Origin: Gammaproteobacteria bacterium
Lineage (GTDB): Bacteria > Pseudomonadota > Gammaproteobacteria > HTCC5015
Assembly: GCA_028284675.1 (NCBI GenBank)
Contig: JANQRI010000004.1
Coordinates: forward strand, 1 to 64,000
Direction: 5' to 3'
DNA length: 64,000 bases
Position 1 is the stretch's first letter. Each line of letters starts with the position of its first letter. A program made the translations under genes and the position numbers. The notes below the pieces were generated by a model, which saw only the letters and a program-made list of their open reading frames with translations, did not search any database and had not been told where the DNA came from. Of this stretch, positions 54,823-63,696 are shown piece by piece.

Positions 54823-55917
54823 ATGTCTTTACCCGTCAAAAATATACCTGAATCGCTTTGCATCATCCGGTTGTCAGCCATTGGCGACGTAAGCCATATG
54901 ATTCCGGTGATACACACGCTGCAAACAGCCTGGCCGAACTGCAAAATCACCTGGATCATCGGCAAAATAGAGGCCGGACTGGTCAACGATCTGCCGGGTG
55001 TGGAGTTTATCATCTTTGATAAAACAAAGGGATTTGCCGAATACCTGCAACTCCGTAAAAAAATACGTGGTCGGCATTTCGACCTGCTACTGCACATGCA
55101 GGTCGCATTGCGTGCAAGCCTGATCAGCCTGCTGATTGATGCACCGGTGAAACTCGGCTTTGACAAGCAACGTGCCCATGATTATCAATGGTTATTCACC
55201 AACCACCGCATCAGCGGCGAATCACATCAACACGTACTGGACGGTTTTTTCGGTTTCCTACAGGCACTGGGTATTCACGAAAAAAGGCTTGAATGGGATA
55301 TCCCAATACCGCCTGAAGCAACCGCATTTGCAGAGCAGCATCTGAGCAAAACACAGCCCATATTGGTCATTAACCCGTGCAGCAGTGCACGCCTGCGCAA
55401 CTGGCGTAACTGGGCTCCGGAAAAATATGCAAAGATTGCCGATTACGCTGCCAGTCAACACCATATGCAACTGATTATAACCGGCGGACCGGCGACTGCC
55501 GAACAGGCATTCGCAGAGCATATTTGCAGCCTGACCCAGGCACCGGTTACTAACCTGACCGGCAAAACATCATTGAAAGAGATGCTCGCAATACTCAAAC
55601 AGGCTACCGCGGTCATAGCACCGGACACCGGACCAACGCATATCGCCACGGCGGCCGGCACACCGGTGATTGGATTATACGCAGGCTCGAATCCCGAACG
55701 CACCGGCCCTTATTTAAACCGGCAGTATATGATCAACAAATATCCCGAAGCCCTGCAACGTTATGCAAACAAAACCATCGAACAGGCACGCTGGGGCGAA
55801 CGCGTGCGCAACCCAGAAGTAATGGATTTAATAGCGGTTAAAGACGTCGCCGATATGTTGGATACTTTGCTAACTCAAGAAAGGCTGTCAAATAAAAATT
55901 CAAAGACAGAGGCTTAA
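54823..55917 (+). CDS. LPS heptosyltransferase, GT9 family
   Basis: 364 residues. N-terminal CIIRLSAIGDVSHMIPVI and HFDLLLHMQVALRASLI, then C-terminal VINPCSSARLRNWRNW and the donor-site VIAPDTGPTHIATAAGTPVIG with LYAGSNPERTGPY; all typical of WaaC/WaaF-type enzymes. It adds heptose from ADP-heptose to the inner core, which fits the adjacent gmhA, gmhB and kdkA. I cannot separate heptosyltransferase I from II by eye. It is divergent from kdkA with start codons 2 bp apart. Confidence 0.9.
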   Translation: MSLPVKNIPESLCIIRLSAIGDVSHMIPVIHTLQTAWPNCKITWIIGKIEAGLVNDLPGVEFIIFDKTKGFAEYLQLRKKIRGRHFDLLLHMQVALRASLISLLIDAPVKLGFDKQRAHDYQWLFTNHRISGESHQHVLDGFFGFLQALGIHEKRLEWDIPIPPEATAFAEQHLSKTQPILVINPCSSARLRNWRNWAPEKYAKIADYAASQHHMQLIITGGPATAEQAFAEHICSLTQAPVTNLTGKTSLKEMLAILKQATAVIAPDTGPTHIATAAGTPVIGLYAGSNPERTGPYLNRQYMINKYPEALQRYANKTIEQARWGERVRNPEVMDLIAVKDVADMLDTLLTQERLSNKNSKTEA

Positions 55918-56123
55918 AGCTGTACGCACAAATCAGATACCTGAGCACAAAAATTTCGATACCACCTTGACTTTCTTCTCTTTAATCTCTGGGAAACACC
56001 GAACAACTGTCTACAGATTTGGGGGAACTCCATCCAGTTGCCTCGCCAGGTGTCCGGGTGTTGCACGATTGGCCCACCATCGATACTCCTGGATCAACTT
56101 TCGGGGAGCATTCCATTACTACT

Positions 56124-56468
56124 TTACTCCGTGGGATATATTGACGCTTCTAGCGGAAACCCAAACTCAGAAAAAAGAGCAAATGAGTTTAATCTTAATG
56201 TATAACCCACACTATCAGTATAAATAGCGACCCTTAAAATTGCATTTCTCTCAGTAATAAAATTTTTTAGACCATTTAATTCACTAAGAAAAGCAATTAC
56301 TAAATCATCGACTTTATCTGGTGCACCTTCCTTAAGATAACGAATGACCGTTCCCCAACCACTGCTAGACCTGTCTTCGATAATGCAATTATTCGATAAG
56401 GCCTTTGCCTGAGAAGGTAAATCCTTCTCAGGCACATCAAACATTGCTAATTCAATTTCTACACTCAT
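56124..56468 (-). CDS. Small acidic protein, possible DUF4279-type immunity protein
   Basis: 114 residues from ATG 56468 (a GTG at 56483 adds five). A soluble, alternating alpha/beta pattern with the ending FALFSEFGFPLEASIYP recalls DUF4279 proteins, which are often found beside polymorphic toxins; this is from memory. It lies downstream of a decayed RHS gene on the same strand. If the family call is right, it is an orphan immunity protein. Confidence 0.55.
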   Translation of the reverse strand: MSVEIELAMFDVPEKDLPSQAKALSNNCIIEDRSSSGWGTVIRYLKEGAPDKVDDLVIAFLSELNGLKNFITERNAILRVAIYTDSVGYTLRLNSFALFSEFGFPLEASIYPTE

Positions 56469-56473
56469 ATCTT

Positions 56474-56713
56474 TCAGATACACAAGTCATCACAAGGATG
56501 AGGAAACTCTAAAAATTGGCATGTTGCACAAGGCAAGGTTCCTTGACTACAAGCCACCATAAAACTCAGCGAAAATGGATCGGGGATACTAGGAATATTT
56601 GTCCCGGAGTCTTTATCTTTCCCTTTACTATCTGGGCCTGGACTTCCTTTTTCTTTCCACTCCTTATGAAGTTCTTCAGCCGTGTTTTTAGAGTCTTTAA
56701 GGTTTTTCTCCAA
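56474..56713 (-). pseudogene. Short frame without ATG, probable remnant of an RHS toxin tip
   Basis: 79 codons opening at TTG with a stop a few codons upstream. The N-terminal part is highly charged (KDSKNTAEELHKEWKEKGSP) and the C-terminal part Cys-rich. It matches no family I know. Given its place between a membrane protein and a possible immunity gene in an RHS locus, it may be what is left of an alternative toxin C-terminus. Coding status is doubtful. Confidence 0.3.
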
Positions 56714-56753
56714 ATGGTTGGCAAATTATTCTAACAACAAATGCTAGTTAAAA

Positions 56754-57080
56754 TTAATTTTTAAAATATATCATATGTTTAATTATGCCTAATAAAATTA
56801 TTGCTACGCCACTGTAAAAAATTATATTTCCGAGCTCTTTATTATCAAAATAATTTGCTGGTAGAAATGCTAGTGTGGCGAAAACAAAGCCAGCCATCAT
56901 TATTTTCTGACCTGCAGTAGCATCTGTCTTCCTGAAAGCGAATAAAGCAAAACCTAAAACTGAAGTATAAAAACCAATAACGAATATATTTGATGCTATC
57001 TCTTTGTCATAAAACACACCCGATAAAAAACCTATGGTACATATGGCGAAACCTAAATTTATTATAAATTTAGAAGACAT
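56754..57080 (-). CDS. Small membrane protein, possible immunity protein of the RHS locus
   Basis: 108 residues from ATG 57080; the frame is open further upstream but would overlap the RHS gene. It has about four membrane helices. It starts 16 bp after the RHS frame stops, on the same strand, the usual place for an immunity gene. I do not recognise a family. Confidence 0.55.
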   Translation of the reverse strand: MSSKFIINLGFAICTIGFLSGVFYDKEIASNIFVIGFYTSVLGFALFAFRKTDATAGQKIMMAGFVFATLAFLPANYFDNKELGNIIFYSGVAIILLGIIKHMIYFKN

Positions 57081-57096
57081 AATTCCCTCATTCTCC

Positions 57097-58600
57097 TCAC
57101 TGGAAACACTTAGTTTTAATAATACAAATTTGGGCGCCAACCGCAGCTCCACCTCCGCCGCCAACAGTTGTAGTCAAATTAAAGCCATCTCCACCAGCTG
57201 TAAAGGACATGCCACCGAAAGGCCCAAAACCCCCTTCAGCAAAAAAACCACCTTCAACCGCATCACCTTCGCAGAACTCTCCGCTACCTACTCTCAAAGA
57301 TTTCCCTACACCTGTTTCAACACCTGCTCCACCCAAAGCACAAGTACGAACTTGCACACAAAACTGAAGTGACGTATCAAAACCAAAAAATACGCTTGTA
57401 TTACCTCCAGCCCCACCTGCAAAGAAAGTACCCGTCCCTCCAAATGAGATTTTTAGCAGCCCTATTGGATCAGTATATTTAGCAGGATTGTTATCAACGT
57501 AATTGTATAGATGATTTGGTAGTTTTCCTAATCCAATAAAACCTTCTGAAGCTAGTTTTATTGCTGAATTAAGCTGAGGATTTGAGAAATCATGAGTGAC
57601 CCCAATCGGATCACCTGTAATATAGCGACCAATTAAAGGATCATAGTAACGGAAGTAGTTATAGTGAAAACCAGTCTCCTGATCAAAATACTGCCCCGGA
57701 AATCGTATGTTTTGGGTTACGGTATTGCCGTCATTATCCGGATCTTCATTGACTGTCGCTTGACCGAATGGGGTATAAGTGGCTTCCCAAACAATCGCTT
57801 GGTTTTGGCTGGTAAGTTTTTGCGGTGTACCCAAATGATCGTTGTGATAGTAATAGACTTCGGCGTTAGCCGCACTAATTTGGCTCAACGGTTGACCGTT
57901 GAGGTAGGCATATTCAACCTGTGTTTGGCCGGTGTTATTCAGTTCAGCAATTAATAAACCTTCCAGGTTATAAATATAAACGGTCACTGTTTCTGTATGG
58001 GGTTGAACACCGATCTCAGTGATGTATTTGAGGGTCCGCTGCCCTTGCGCGTTGTACAGATACTCGATGGTTTGGCTGGCGGTTTCAATCCGCGCGAGAC
58101 GCCCGGCTGAGTTGTAGATGTATGTATCGTTGTTGCGTTGGATGGGGTTACCAGCCGCATCGTATTGGTAGTTTATATTTTGAGCGCCGCTGATGGCCTC
58201 TAAGTGGTGTGTATTTTGAATATAGGTGTAGGTCTCAGTTTGGCCGTTGCCTGTTTTACTCAGCCGGTTACCGGTGGGGTCATAGGCATAACTGTGGTTC
58301 ACTGCCGGACTGTCAGCCTGGATTAATCGATCGAGTGCATCGTAGTCGAGGGTTTGGTTTTCCGCTATATTTAAAGACCGGATGATTTGCTCGATGTTGC
58401 TGTTCAGATCGTATGCATACGTTTGTTCGTGTATCCCGACCGTGGTTTGCTGCTGTAAGCGTGCGTCCATGTCGTAATGATAGTTCAGGCTAAGCCCGTT
58501 GCCCAGCGTCGCCTGCTGTAGGGCACCAAAGGGCCGGTAGGTGATCTGGTCCGCCAGTATCTGCGTTTGACTGTTATGCGTGGTGGGACGCATCCAGCCG
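57097..58600 (-). pseudogene. RHS-repeat protein, core and C-terminal tip (5' truncated)
   Basis: The minus-strand frame holds RHS/YD repeats, such as YDALDRLIQA, YAYDPTGNRL and YQYDAAGNPI, and then the RHS-associated core with YYYHNDHLGTPQKLT, FRYYDPLIGRYITGDPIG and the end marker YTDPIGL. After this comes a variable tip of about 120 residues, rich in Gly and Phe with several Cys. Only six to eight repeats remain, against dozens in full-length RHS proteins. The frame continues upstream to 58803 from a TTG, but that part does not look coding; a signal peptide is encoded there in another frame. The gene is therefore probably inactive after an internal deletion. Confidence 0.8.
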
Positions 58601-58777
58601 ATACGCCTCATAGCTCGCACGGAAGTCTTCACAGACCGAAGAAGGACTCGGACCGAACACTTGTTCGGTTCCCGCACTGCTATACACAATACCCTGCCAG
58701 TGGAACGGGGTGGCCGACACCTGCGAAAATAACAATAATAAGGGTAAAAACAAATAGCACGATAATGTAACAGACAG
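58574..58777 (-). pseudogene. Orphan N-terminus of the RHS gene in another frame
   Basis: In a different minus-strand frame from the RHS core, a 67-codon segment encodes a typical signal peptide (LPLLLLFSQVSA, then TPFHWQGIVYSS) and ends at TAA 58574-58576, just where the RHS repeats begin. It lacks an ATG. The simplest reading is that this is the original start of the secreted RHS protein, now out of frame with the core because the middle has been lost. Confidence 0.65.
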
Positions 58778-58966
58778 GCGGTGGCTTGAGCGCCTCCCTG
58801 CAAAAAGATAAATTAAGTTATGTTTTTACGGTATCGCCCTTTGTTTTTTTATTTCGATACCTGCAAAAAAAAATACTCCGTTAAACAATCTGTGTCAATA
58901 CCCTACAGTAAATTTTCACATAACAATAAGTGTTGTATTCATATTGACGCAACGTCAAAAATCATT

Positions 58967-59458
58967 TCAATTAGCCCCACAACATTTTTTGTATTTTTTC
59001 CCACTGCCGCAGGGACAAGGGTCGTTTCGACCGGTTTTTGCACCATCACGGATATATTGCTTAACATCCGGTAAGCGGCCGTCGACATAATACCACCGCC
59101 CATTACTGCTAACAAAGTCACTGACTTCATGCAACACACAATCTTTACCATCCAGCCGATAGTATGCCTTGAACTCGACCACGCCCTTCTCTTCTCCGGG
59201 CTGACCGTTTTTTACGCTTAACACTTCCAACTTAAACCACTCAGCCGAACGCGCCCATTTTTCGGTTGCCGCCATATCCAGCTGTTGTCGTGTACTCAAA
59301 TGATGTGTGTCTTCGATATAGCGCATATCTGCTTTGGTATATGCGGTATAACGCGAGCGCATCAATGCTTCAGCGGTCGGCGCCGGAATATTTTTTTCCA
59401 AATAAGGCTGGCAGCATTTTTCATAGGTACTGCCGGAACCACAAACACAGTCTGACAT
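58967..59458 (-). CDS. ychJ: YchJ family SEC-C zinc-binding protein
   Basis: 163 residues with SEC-C motifs at both ends: CVCGSGSTYEKCCQPYL at the N-terminus and CPCGSGKKYKKCC at the C-terminus. The middle NTF2-like domain has AEALMRSRYTAYTKADMRYI and WYYVDG, as in YchJ (UPF0225). Binds zinc; cellular function unknown. It lies alone between the RHS remnant and the acuI-like gene. Confidence 0.93.
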   Translation of the reverse strand: MSDCVCGSGSTYEKCCQPYLEKNIPAPTAEALMRSRYTAYTKADMRYIEDTHHLSTRQQLDMAATEKWARSAEWFKLEVLSVKNGQPGEEKGVVEFKAYYRLDGKDCVLHEVSDFVSSNGRWYYVDGRLPDVKQYIRDGAKTGRNDPCPCGSGKKYKKCCGAN

Positions 59459-59520
59459 ATTTATTCTACACCTGAAGTTTTATCATTAATTTTAAAATGA
59501 AAGCCCGTTCAGCCGGCAGG

Positions 59521-60513
59521 TTATTTTATTTCCACTACATAACGGCCCTGCACCTGCCCGGCCAACAGCTTTTCAGCATATTCAGGAATATGCTCAAGGC
59601 TTATCACACCTGCAACCATTTTATCCAGACAAGCCGGTTTCAAATCACCAGCCAGGCGTTGCCAGACCTGCGCACGCAATGACATCTCTGTCGCTGCTGA
59701 ATCGACACCCAGTAAATTTACACCGCGCAGAATAAACGGCATCACGGTAGTATTCAGCTCAGCGCCACCGGCGAGTCCACAACTGGCAATATTACCATGC
59801 GGCTTTACTGTACGGGTCAACCAGGCAAGCACGTCACCGCCAACGGTATCGAGCGCGCCACCCCATAACGCTTTTTCCAAAGGCCGCGCATCGATAGCCA
59901 ACTGATGTCTGTCGAGCACTTCGGAAGCACCCAGCATTCGCAGGTATTGTGCAGATGCGGATGCTTTACCGCTTAACGCAACCACGTCATAACCCAGTGC
60001 GGCAAAACAACTGATCGCAACACTGCCGACTCCACCGCTTGCACCGCTGATCAGTATCGGGCCTGCATCCGGCTGCTGGCCGTTATGTTCCATTCTGGCG
60101 ATCGCAAGCCCGGCGGTAAAACCTGCGGTGCCGAGCGTCATTGCTTCATACAAACTTAAACCTTCAGGCAGCGGCACAACCCAGTCGGCCGGCATCTTGG
60201 CATACTCGGTATAACCGCCATCATGTGTCTGGCTGAGTTGATAACCGGTAACCAACACCGCGGCGCCGGTTTTAAAGCGCGGATCTTTGGATTCAACGAC
60301 ATAGCCGGCTGCATCAATACCGGCAACCAATGGAAAATTTCGGATTATTTTACCTTTACCGGTAACCGCCAGCGCATCTTTATAATTCAGGCTGGAGTAA
60401 TGAACCTCAATCAGCAGCTCACCGGCAGTTAACGGCTCTGTCTGACGATTAATGATACGCGCATGATAACCCTGTTCATTGTTATATACGCATAACGCGC
60501 GATAATCCGGCAT
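59521..60513 (-). CDS. acuI: Acryloyl-CoA reductase-type quinone oxidoreductase (YhdH/AcuI)
   Basis: 330 residues, MDR superfamily without the structural zinc. It starts MPDYRALCVYNNEQGYHARI, then YKDALAVTGKGKIIRNFPLV and the NADPH-binding ISGASGGVGSVAISCFAALGY. These match the YhdH/AcuI group, which reduces acryloyl-CoA with NADPH and protects against acrylate toxicity. Transcribed alone. Confidence 0.88.
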   Translation of the reverse strand: MPDYRALCVYNNEQGYHARIINRQTEPLTAGELLIEVHYSSLNYKDALAVTGKGKIIRNFPLVAGIDAAGYVVESKDPRFKTGAAVLVTGYQLSQTHDGGYTEYAKMPADWVVPLPEGLSLYEAMTLGTAGFTAGLAIARMEHNGQQPDAGPILISGASGGVGSVAISCFAALGYDVVALSGKASASAQYLRMLGASEVLDRHQLAIDARPLEKALWGGALDTVGGDVLAWLTRTVKPHGNIASCGLAGGAELNTTVMPFILRGVNLLGVDSAATEMSLRAQVWQRLAGDLKPACLDKMVAGVISLEHIPEYAEKLLAGQVQGRYVVEIK

Positions 60514-60580
60514 ACTGATTTTTAATCGAGAAAGTGTTTACCGGCCACTATGCTTTTCGCCCGATACAACTCATTTGGTT

Positions 60581-61327
60581 TTATTTTTTGAGCTTCGCTA
60601 TTATCGGCTCGATCAGATCCATCGGCAATGGAAATACGATCGTTGAACTGGATTCGCTGGAGATATCGTTCAATGTCTGCAGATAACGAAGCTGTAATGT
60701 CTGCGGTTCCGAGGCAATAACGCGTGCAGCGGAAGCCAGTTTCTCGGATGCCTGCAATTCACCTTCGGCATGAATGATTTTCGCACGCCGCTCACGCTCA
60801 GCCTCAGCCTGCTTGGCCATTGCCCGCACCATGCTTTCATTCAGATCAATATGCTTGATTTCAACATTCGATACCTTGATGCCCCAGGCTTCGGTTTGTT
60901 GATCGACCGCACCCTGTATATCCGCATTCAGTTTGTCACGTTCCGCCAGCATCTCGTCCAGCTCGTGCTGACCCAGCACTGAACGTAATGTCGTCTGCGC
61001 AAGCTGACTGGTTGCCGCCAGATAGTTCTCAACGTTAATGATTGCTTTCTGTGGATCAACCACCCGAAAGTAAAGCACCGCATTCACTTTAACCGTTACA
61101 TTGTCACGCGAAATCACATCCTGGCTCGGCACATCCATCACCACGGTACGCAGATCAACCCGAACCATCTGCATCAGGGCCGGCACCACAAACTTCAGAC
61201 CGGGACCATACACCGTCCAGAATCTACCAAGAAAAAATATAACGCCACGCTCATACTCAGGAATCACCTTAACCGACGCAACCAGCACCGCAAACACAGC
61301 AATAACAGGCACCAATATTCCCATCAT
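60581..61327 (-). CDS. Slipin (stomatin-like SPFH protein)
   Basis: 248 residues with an N-terminal hydrophobic hairpin (MMGILVPVIAVFAVLVASVK) and an SPFH/Band-7 domain: YERGVIFFLGRFWTVYGPGL, DVPSQDVISRDNVTVKVNAV, and the helical KQAEAERERRAKIIHAEGE. It is encoded 28 bp after an NfeD-type protease gene, the conserved slipin-NfeD pair. Together they are thought to act in membrane microdomain maintenance and quality control. Confidence 0.95.
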   Translation of the reverse strand: MMGILVPVIAVFAVLVASVKVIPEYERGVIFFLGRFWTVYGPGLKFVVPALMQMVRVDLRTVVMDVPSQDVISRDNVTVKVNAVLYFRVVDPQKAIINVENYLAATSQLAQTTLRSVLGQHELDEMLAERDKLNADIQGAVDQQTEAWGIKVSNVEIKHIDLNESMVRAMAKQAEAERERRAKIIHAEGELQASEKLASAARVIASEPQTLQLRYLQTLNDISSESSSTIVFPLPMDLIEPIIAKLKK

Positions 61328-61355
61328 GTTCTCCTTAAATTAATTTTACGCCAGG

Positions 61356-62774
61356 CTATGACACCGGCTCTACATGCAAAACCAGGCCGTCGACAGACTT
61401 CACTCTGACCTGCTGACCGGTTTCTACCGGCGCATTACTGACCGCCTGCCAGGATTCGCCATTTAATAAAATATACCCCTGATGCTCAAAAGCCTGCTGC
61501 ACTTTACCGATTGCATCCAGCATCTGCTCCTGCCCGGAAACCGACGGCTTACGCCGAATTCTGATAATCATACCGAGCACCCAGATAAAAAACACTGCGC
61601 TCACCAGTGCGTTACCGATAATCATCGGAATCGAAACCGCATAGCCCTCTTCATCCAACAATATAATTGAACCGATCGTAAACGCAATAATCCCGCCAAC
61701 ACCCAGGATACCAAAACTGGGCATAAACGCCTCGGTTATCATAAAGGCGAGCCCGAGCAGCATCAGTGCCAGCCCTGCGTAGTTGATCGGCAAGACCTGC
61801 ATCGCATATAACGCGAGTATCAGACTGATACCACCGATCACACCGGGCACAAACATGCCGGGATTGATAAATTCATAGATCAACCCGTATATACCCAGCA
61901 ACATCAGCATATACGCAATATTCGGATTGGTGATCACCGCGAGAAATTTGGTGCGCCAGTCCGGCTTTATCACCTCGACCACCGCAGTTTGCGTGTCGAG
62001 TGCTATCTCCGATTTCTCAAGCTTAACCTTGCGCCCGTGGATTTGGGTCAGCAGGTCCGCAACATCATCGGCGACGACATCGATCACATTCTGCTCCAAC
62101 GCTTCTTTGGCCGAAAGGCTCGACGCGTTCCGAACCGACTCTTCGGCCCAATCTATATTCCGCCCGCGCATTTCCGCCAGGCCGCGAATATACGCTGCCG
62201 CGTCATTGGTGATTTTGCGCTCCATCGCGGTTTTTAACTCAGGAAAAGACTTCTTACCGTCTTTCGCGGCTTCATCCTTGGCTTCAGTGCTGTCCTCAGT
62301 TTTCTCAGGAGACGGCTGCTCAGGTTGCTTTGGCGGACTGCCCGGCATACCGCCACCGCCAATCTGTACCGGCGTGGCAGCTCCCAGATTGGTCGCCGGG
62401 GCCATCGCGGCAATATGGCTCGCATACAGCATATAAGTCCCGGCGCTGGCTGCCCGCGCACCGCCCGGCGCGACATACACCGCGACCGGCACCGGTGAGG
62501 CCAGCATACCTTTAATAATGTCACGCATGGAGGTATCCAGGCCGCCGGGCGTATCGAGCTTAATGACCAGTAATTTTGCACCGCGCTGCTGCGCCTGCTC
62601 TAAACCATGCAGAATATAGCCGCTGGTCGCAGGCCCAATGGCACCTTCAACCTCCAGCACGATGACGCTATTCGACGACGTCGGCTGCTCGGCCACCAAC
62701 AAACCCATACCGACCAACAACGGTAGAAACACCGCGATAGCCCGGATAAACAATGATGAGCGGATACCCTTCAT
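61356..62774 (-). CDS. NfeD-family membrane serine protease
   Basis: 472 residues. A signal anchor is followed by a ClpP-like protease domain with IKLDTPGGLDTSMRDI and the catalytic Ser in GGARAASAGTYML; the Lys of the Ser-Lys dyad is in MERKITNDAAAYI. An insert rich in Pro, Glu and Lys (about 140-175) separates the two. Four to five membrane helices follow, and the C-terminal OB-fold (NfeD domain) ends the protein. It is the long NfeD1b type that cleaves its partner slipin, encoded directly downstream. Confidence 0.93.
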   Translation of the reverse strand: MKGIRSSLFIRAIAVFLPLLVGMGLLVAEQPTSSNSVIVLEVEGAIGPATSGYILHGLEQAQQRGAKLLVIKLDTPGGLDTSMRDIIKGMLASPVPVAVYVAPGGARAASAGTYMLYASHIAAMAPATNLGAATPVQIGGGGMPGSPPKQPEQPSPEKTEDSTEAKDEAAKDGKKSFPELKTAMERKITNDAAAYIRGLAEMRGRNIDWAEESVRNASSLSAKEALEQNVIDVVADDVADLLTQIHGRKVKLEKSEIALDTQTAVVEVIKPDWRTKFLAVITNPNIAYMLMLLGIYGLIYEFINPGMFVPGVIGGISLILALYAMQVLPINYAGLALMLLGLAFMITEAFMPSFGILGVGGIIAFTIGSIILLDEEGYAVSIPMIIGNALVSAVFFIWVLGMIIRIRRKPSVSGQEQMLDAIGKVQQAFEHQGYILLNGESWQAVSNAPVETGQQVRVKSVDGLVLHVEPVS

Positions 62775-62907
62775 AGACCGTAGCTTAGCCTAATTAAAGA
62801 AAAAATGCTGCACCGTCATCACAGGCCGGCAAACCGCCGCTCAGGTTTTTATTCAGCCGGCAACATGGCAGAATAAAGCCCCGGTAATTTGATCTGAGTG
62901 CAACCTG

Positions 62908-63207
62908 ATGACCGATGAAAACAGCCAAGCCCGGATAGAAGCTGCGGTGCTGCAGCAATTGATACAGCATTTGCGGGAACGCAATGATGTGCAAAACATC
63001 GACCTGATGAATCTGGCCGGTTTTTGCCGGAACTGCCTGTCGAAATGGTATCGCACTGCGGCAGAATCCGAGGGTATTGAACTCAGTTATGACGAAGCCC
63101 GTGAGATCGTCTACGGCATGCCCTATAAGGAATGGAAAGAACGTTACCAGACCGAAGCAAGCCCGGAACAGCTCGCTAAATTCAGCAAGCATACGGAAAC
63201 AAAATGA
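62908..63207 (+). CDS. DUF1244 protein
   Basis: 99 residues. The conserved block NLAGFCRNCLSKWYRTAAE and DEAREIVYGMPYKEWKERYQ identifies DUF1244, an iron- or metal-binding-like family with a CxxC motif and unknown function. It overlaps the start of the next gene by four bases (ATGA) and heads a plus-strand operon. Confidence 0.92.
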   Translation: MTDENSQARIEAAVLQQLIQHLRERNDVQNIDLMNLAGFCRNCLSKWYRTAAESEGIELSYDEAREIVYGMPYKEWKERYQTEASPEQLAKFSKHTETK

Positions 63208-63689
63208 ACCCGGAAGCCCATCAGGACATTAGCCGGCTGTTTGATGAAATCAAACCGGCATCAGTACTGATAATCGGCCCCAAAACAGCCGAAACTTTAA
63301 ATTTTGGCGCGCAACCCGGCAGTGATATCAGCCGCTTAAGCCACGACGAACTGAGCCGGCTTGAGGAGCAACAAAGATATGATGCCGGCATTATTTTCGA
63401 TACCCTGGAACATCTGGATAAGGCCCGGGGCGGCACACTGATATCGCGCTTACGCGATGTATATTGCCGACGCCTGCTGATTGCTGTCAACACTAAAACC
63501 CCGGAGAAACAAGATACCGTAAGCTGGCATGACACCGATTTCATTGCTTATGGGCTGACGCGGCTGAAGACCTATCAGGACGGCCACTGCCTTTATGAAT
63601 ACAATATTCTGAATTACAAAAATACTCCCGACTGGCTGAATGCAAAAAACTGGGCAAACCCGGAATTATGGGGTAAATACCGTTGGTAA
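63204..63689 (+). CDS. DUF6231-type protein
   Basis: 161 residues, alpha/beta, reminiscent of a degenerate SAM-methyltransferase fold with VLIIGPKTAETLNF and IIFDTLEHLDK. The C-terminus TPDWLNAKNWANPELWGKY is a strong signature shared with pseudomonad homologues that also follow a DUF1244 gene. Function unknown. Confidence 0.82.
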   Translation: MNPEAHQDISRLFDEIKPASVLIIGPKTAETLNFGAQPGSDISRLSHDELSRLEEQQRYDAGIIFDTLEHLDKARGGTLISRLRDVYCRRLLIAVNTKTPEKQDTVSWHDTDFIAYGLTRLKTYQDGHCLYEYNILNYKNTPDWLNAKNWANPELWGKYRW

Positions 63690-63696
63690 GCCGAAA

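Noticed and set aside
58601..58803. 5' part of the long RHS frame as true coding sequence
   Set aside because: The residues are Arg/Cys-rich without RHS pattern, while another frame of the same stretch encodes a clean signal peptide.
61927..62436. Plus-strand open frame of 169 codons opposite nfeD
   Set aside because: Antisense to the NfeD protease domain with intact catalytic motif; no family resemblance.
62794..63192. Minus-strand open frame of 132 codons over DUF1244
   Set aside because: The opposite strand encodes DUF1244 with its conserved CxxC block and overlaps the next gene in operon fashion.
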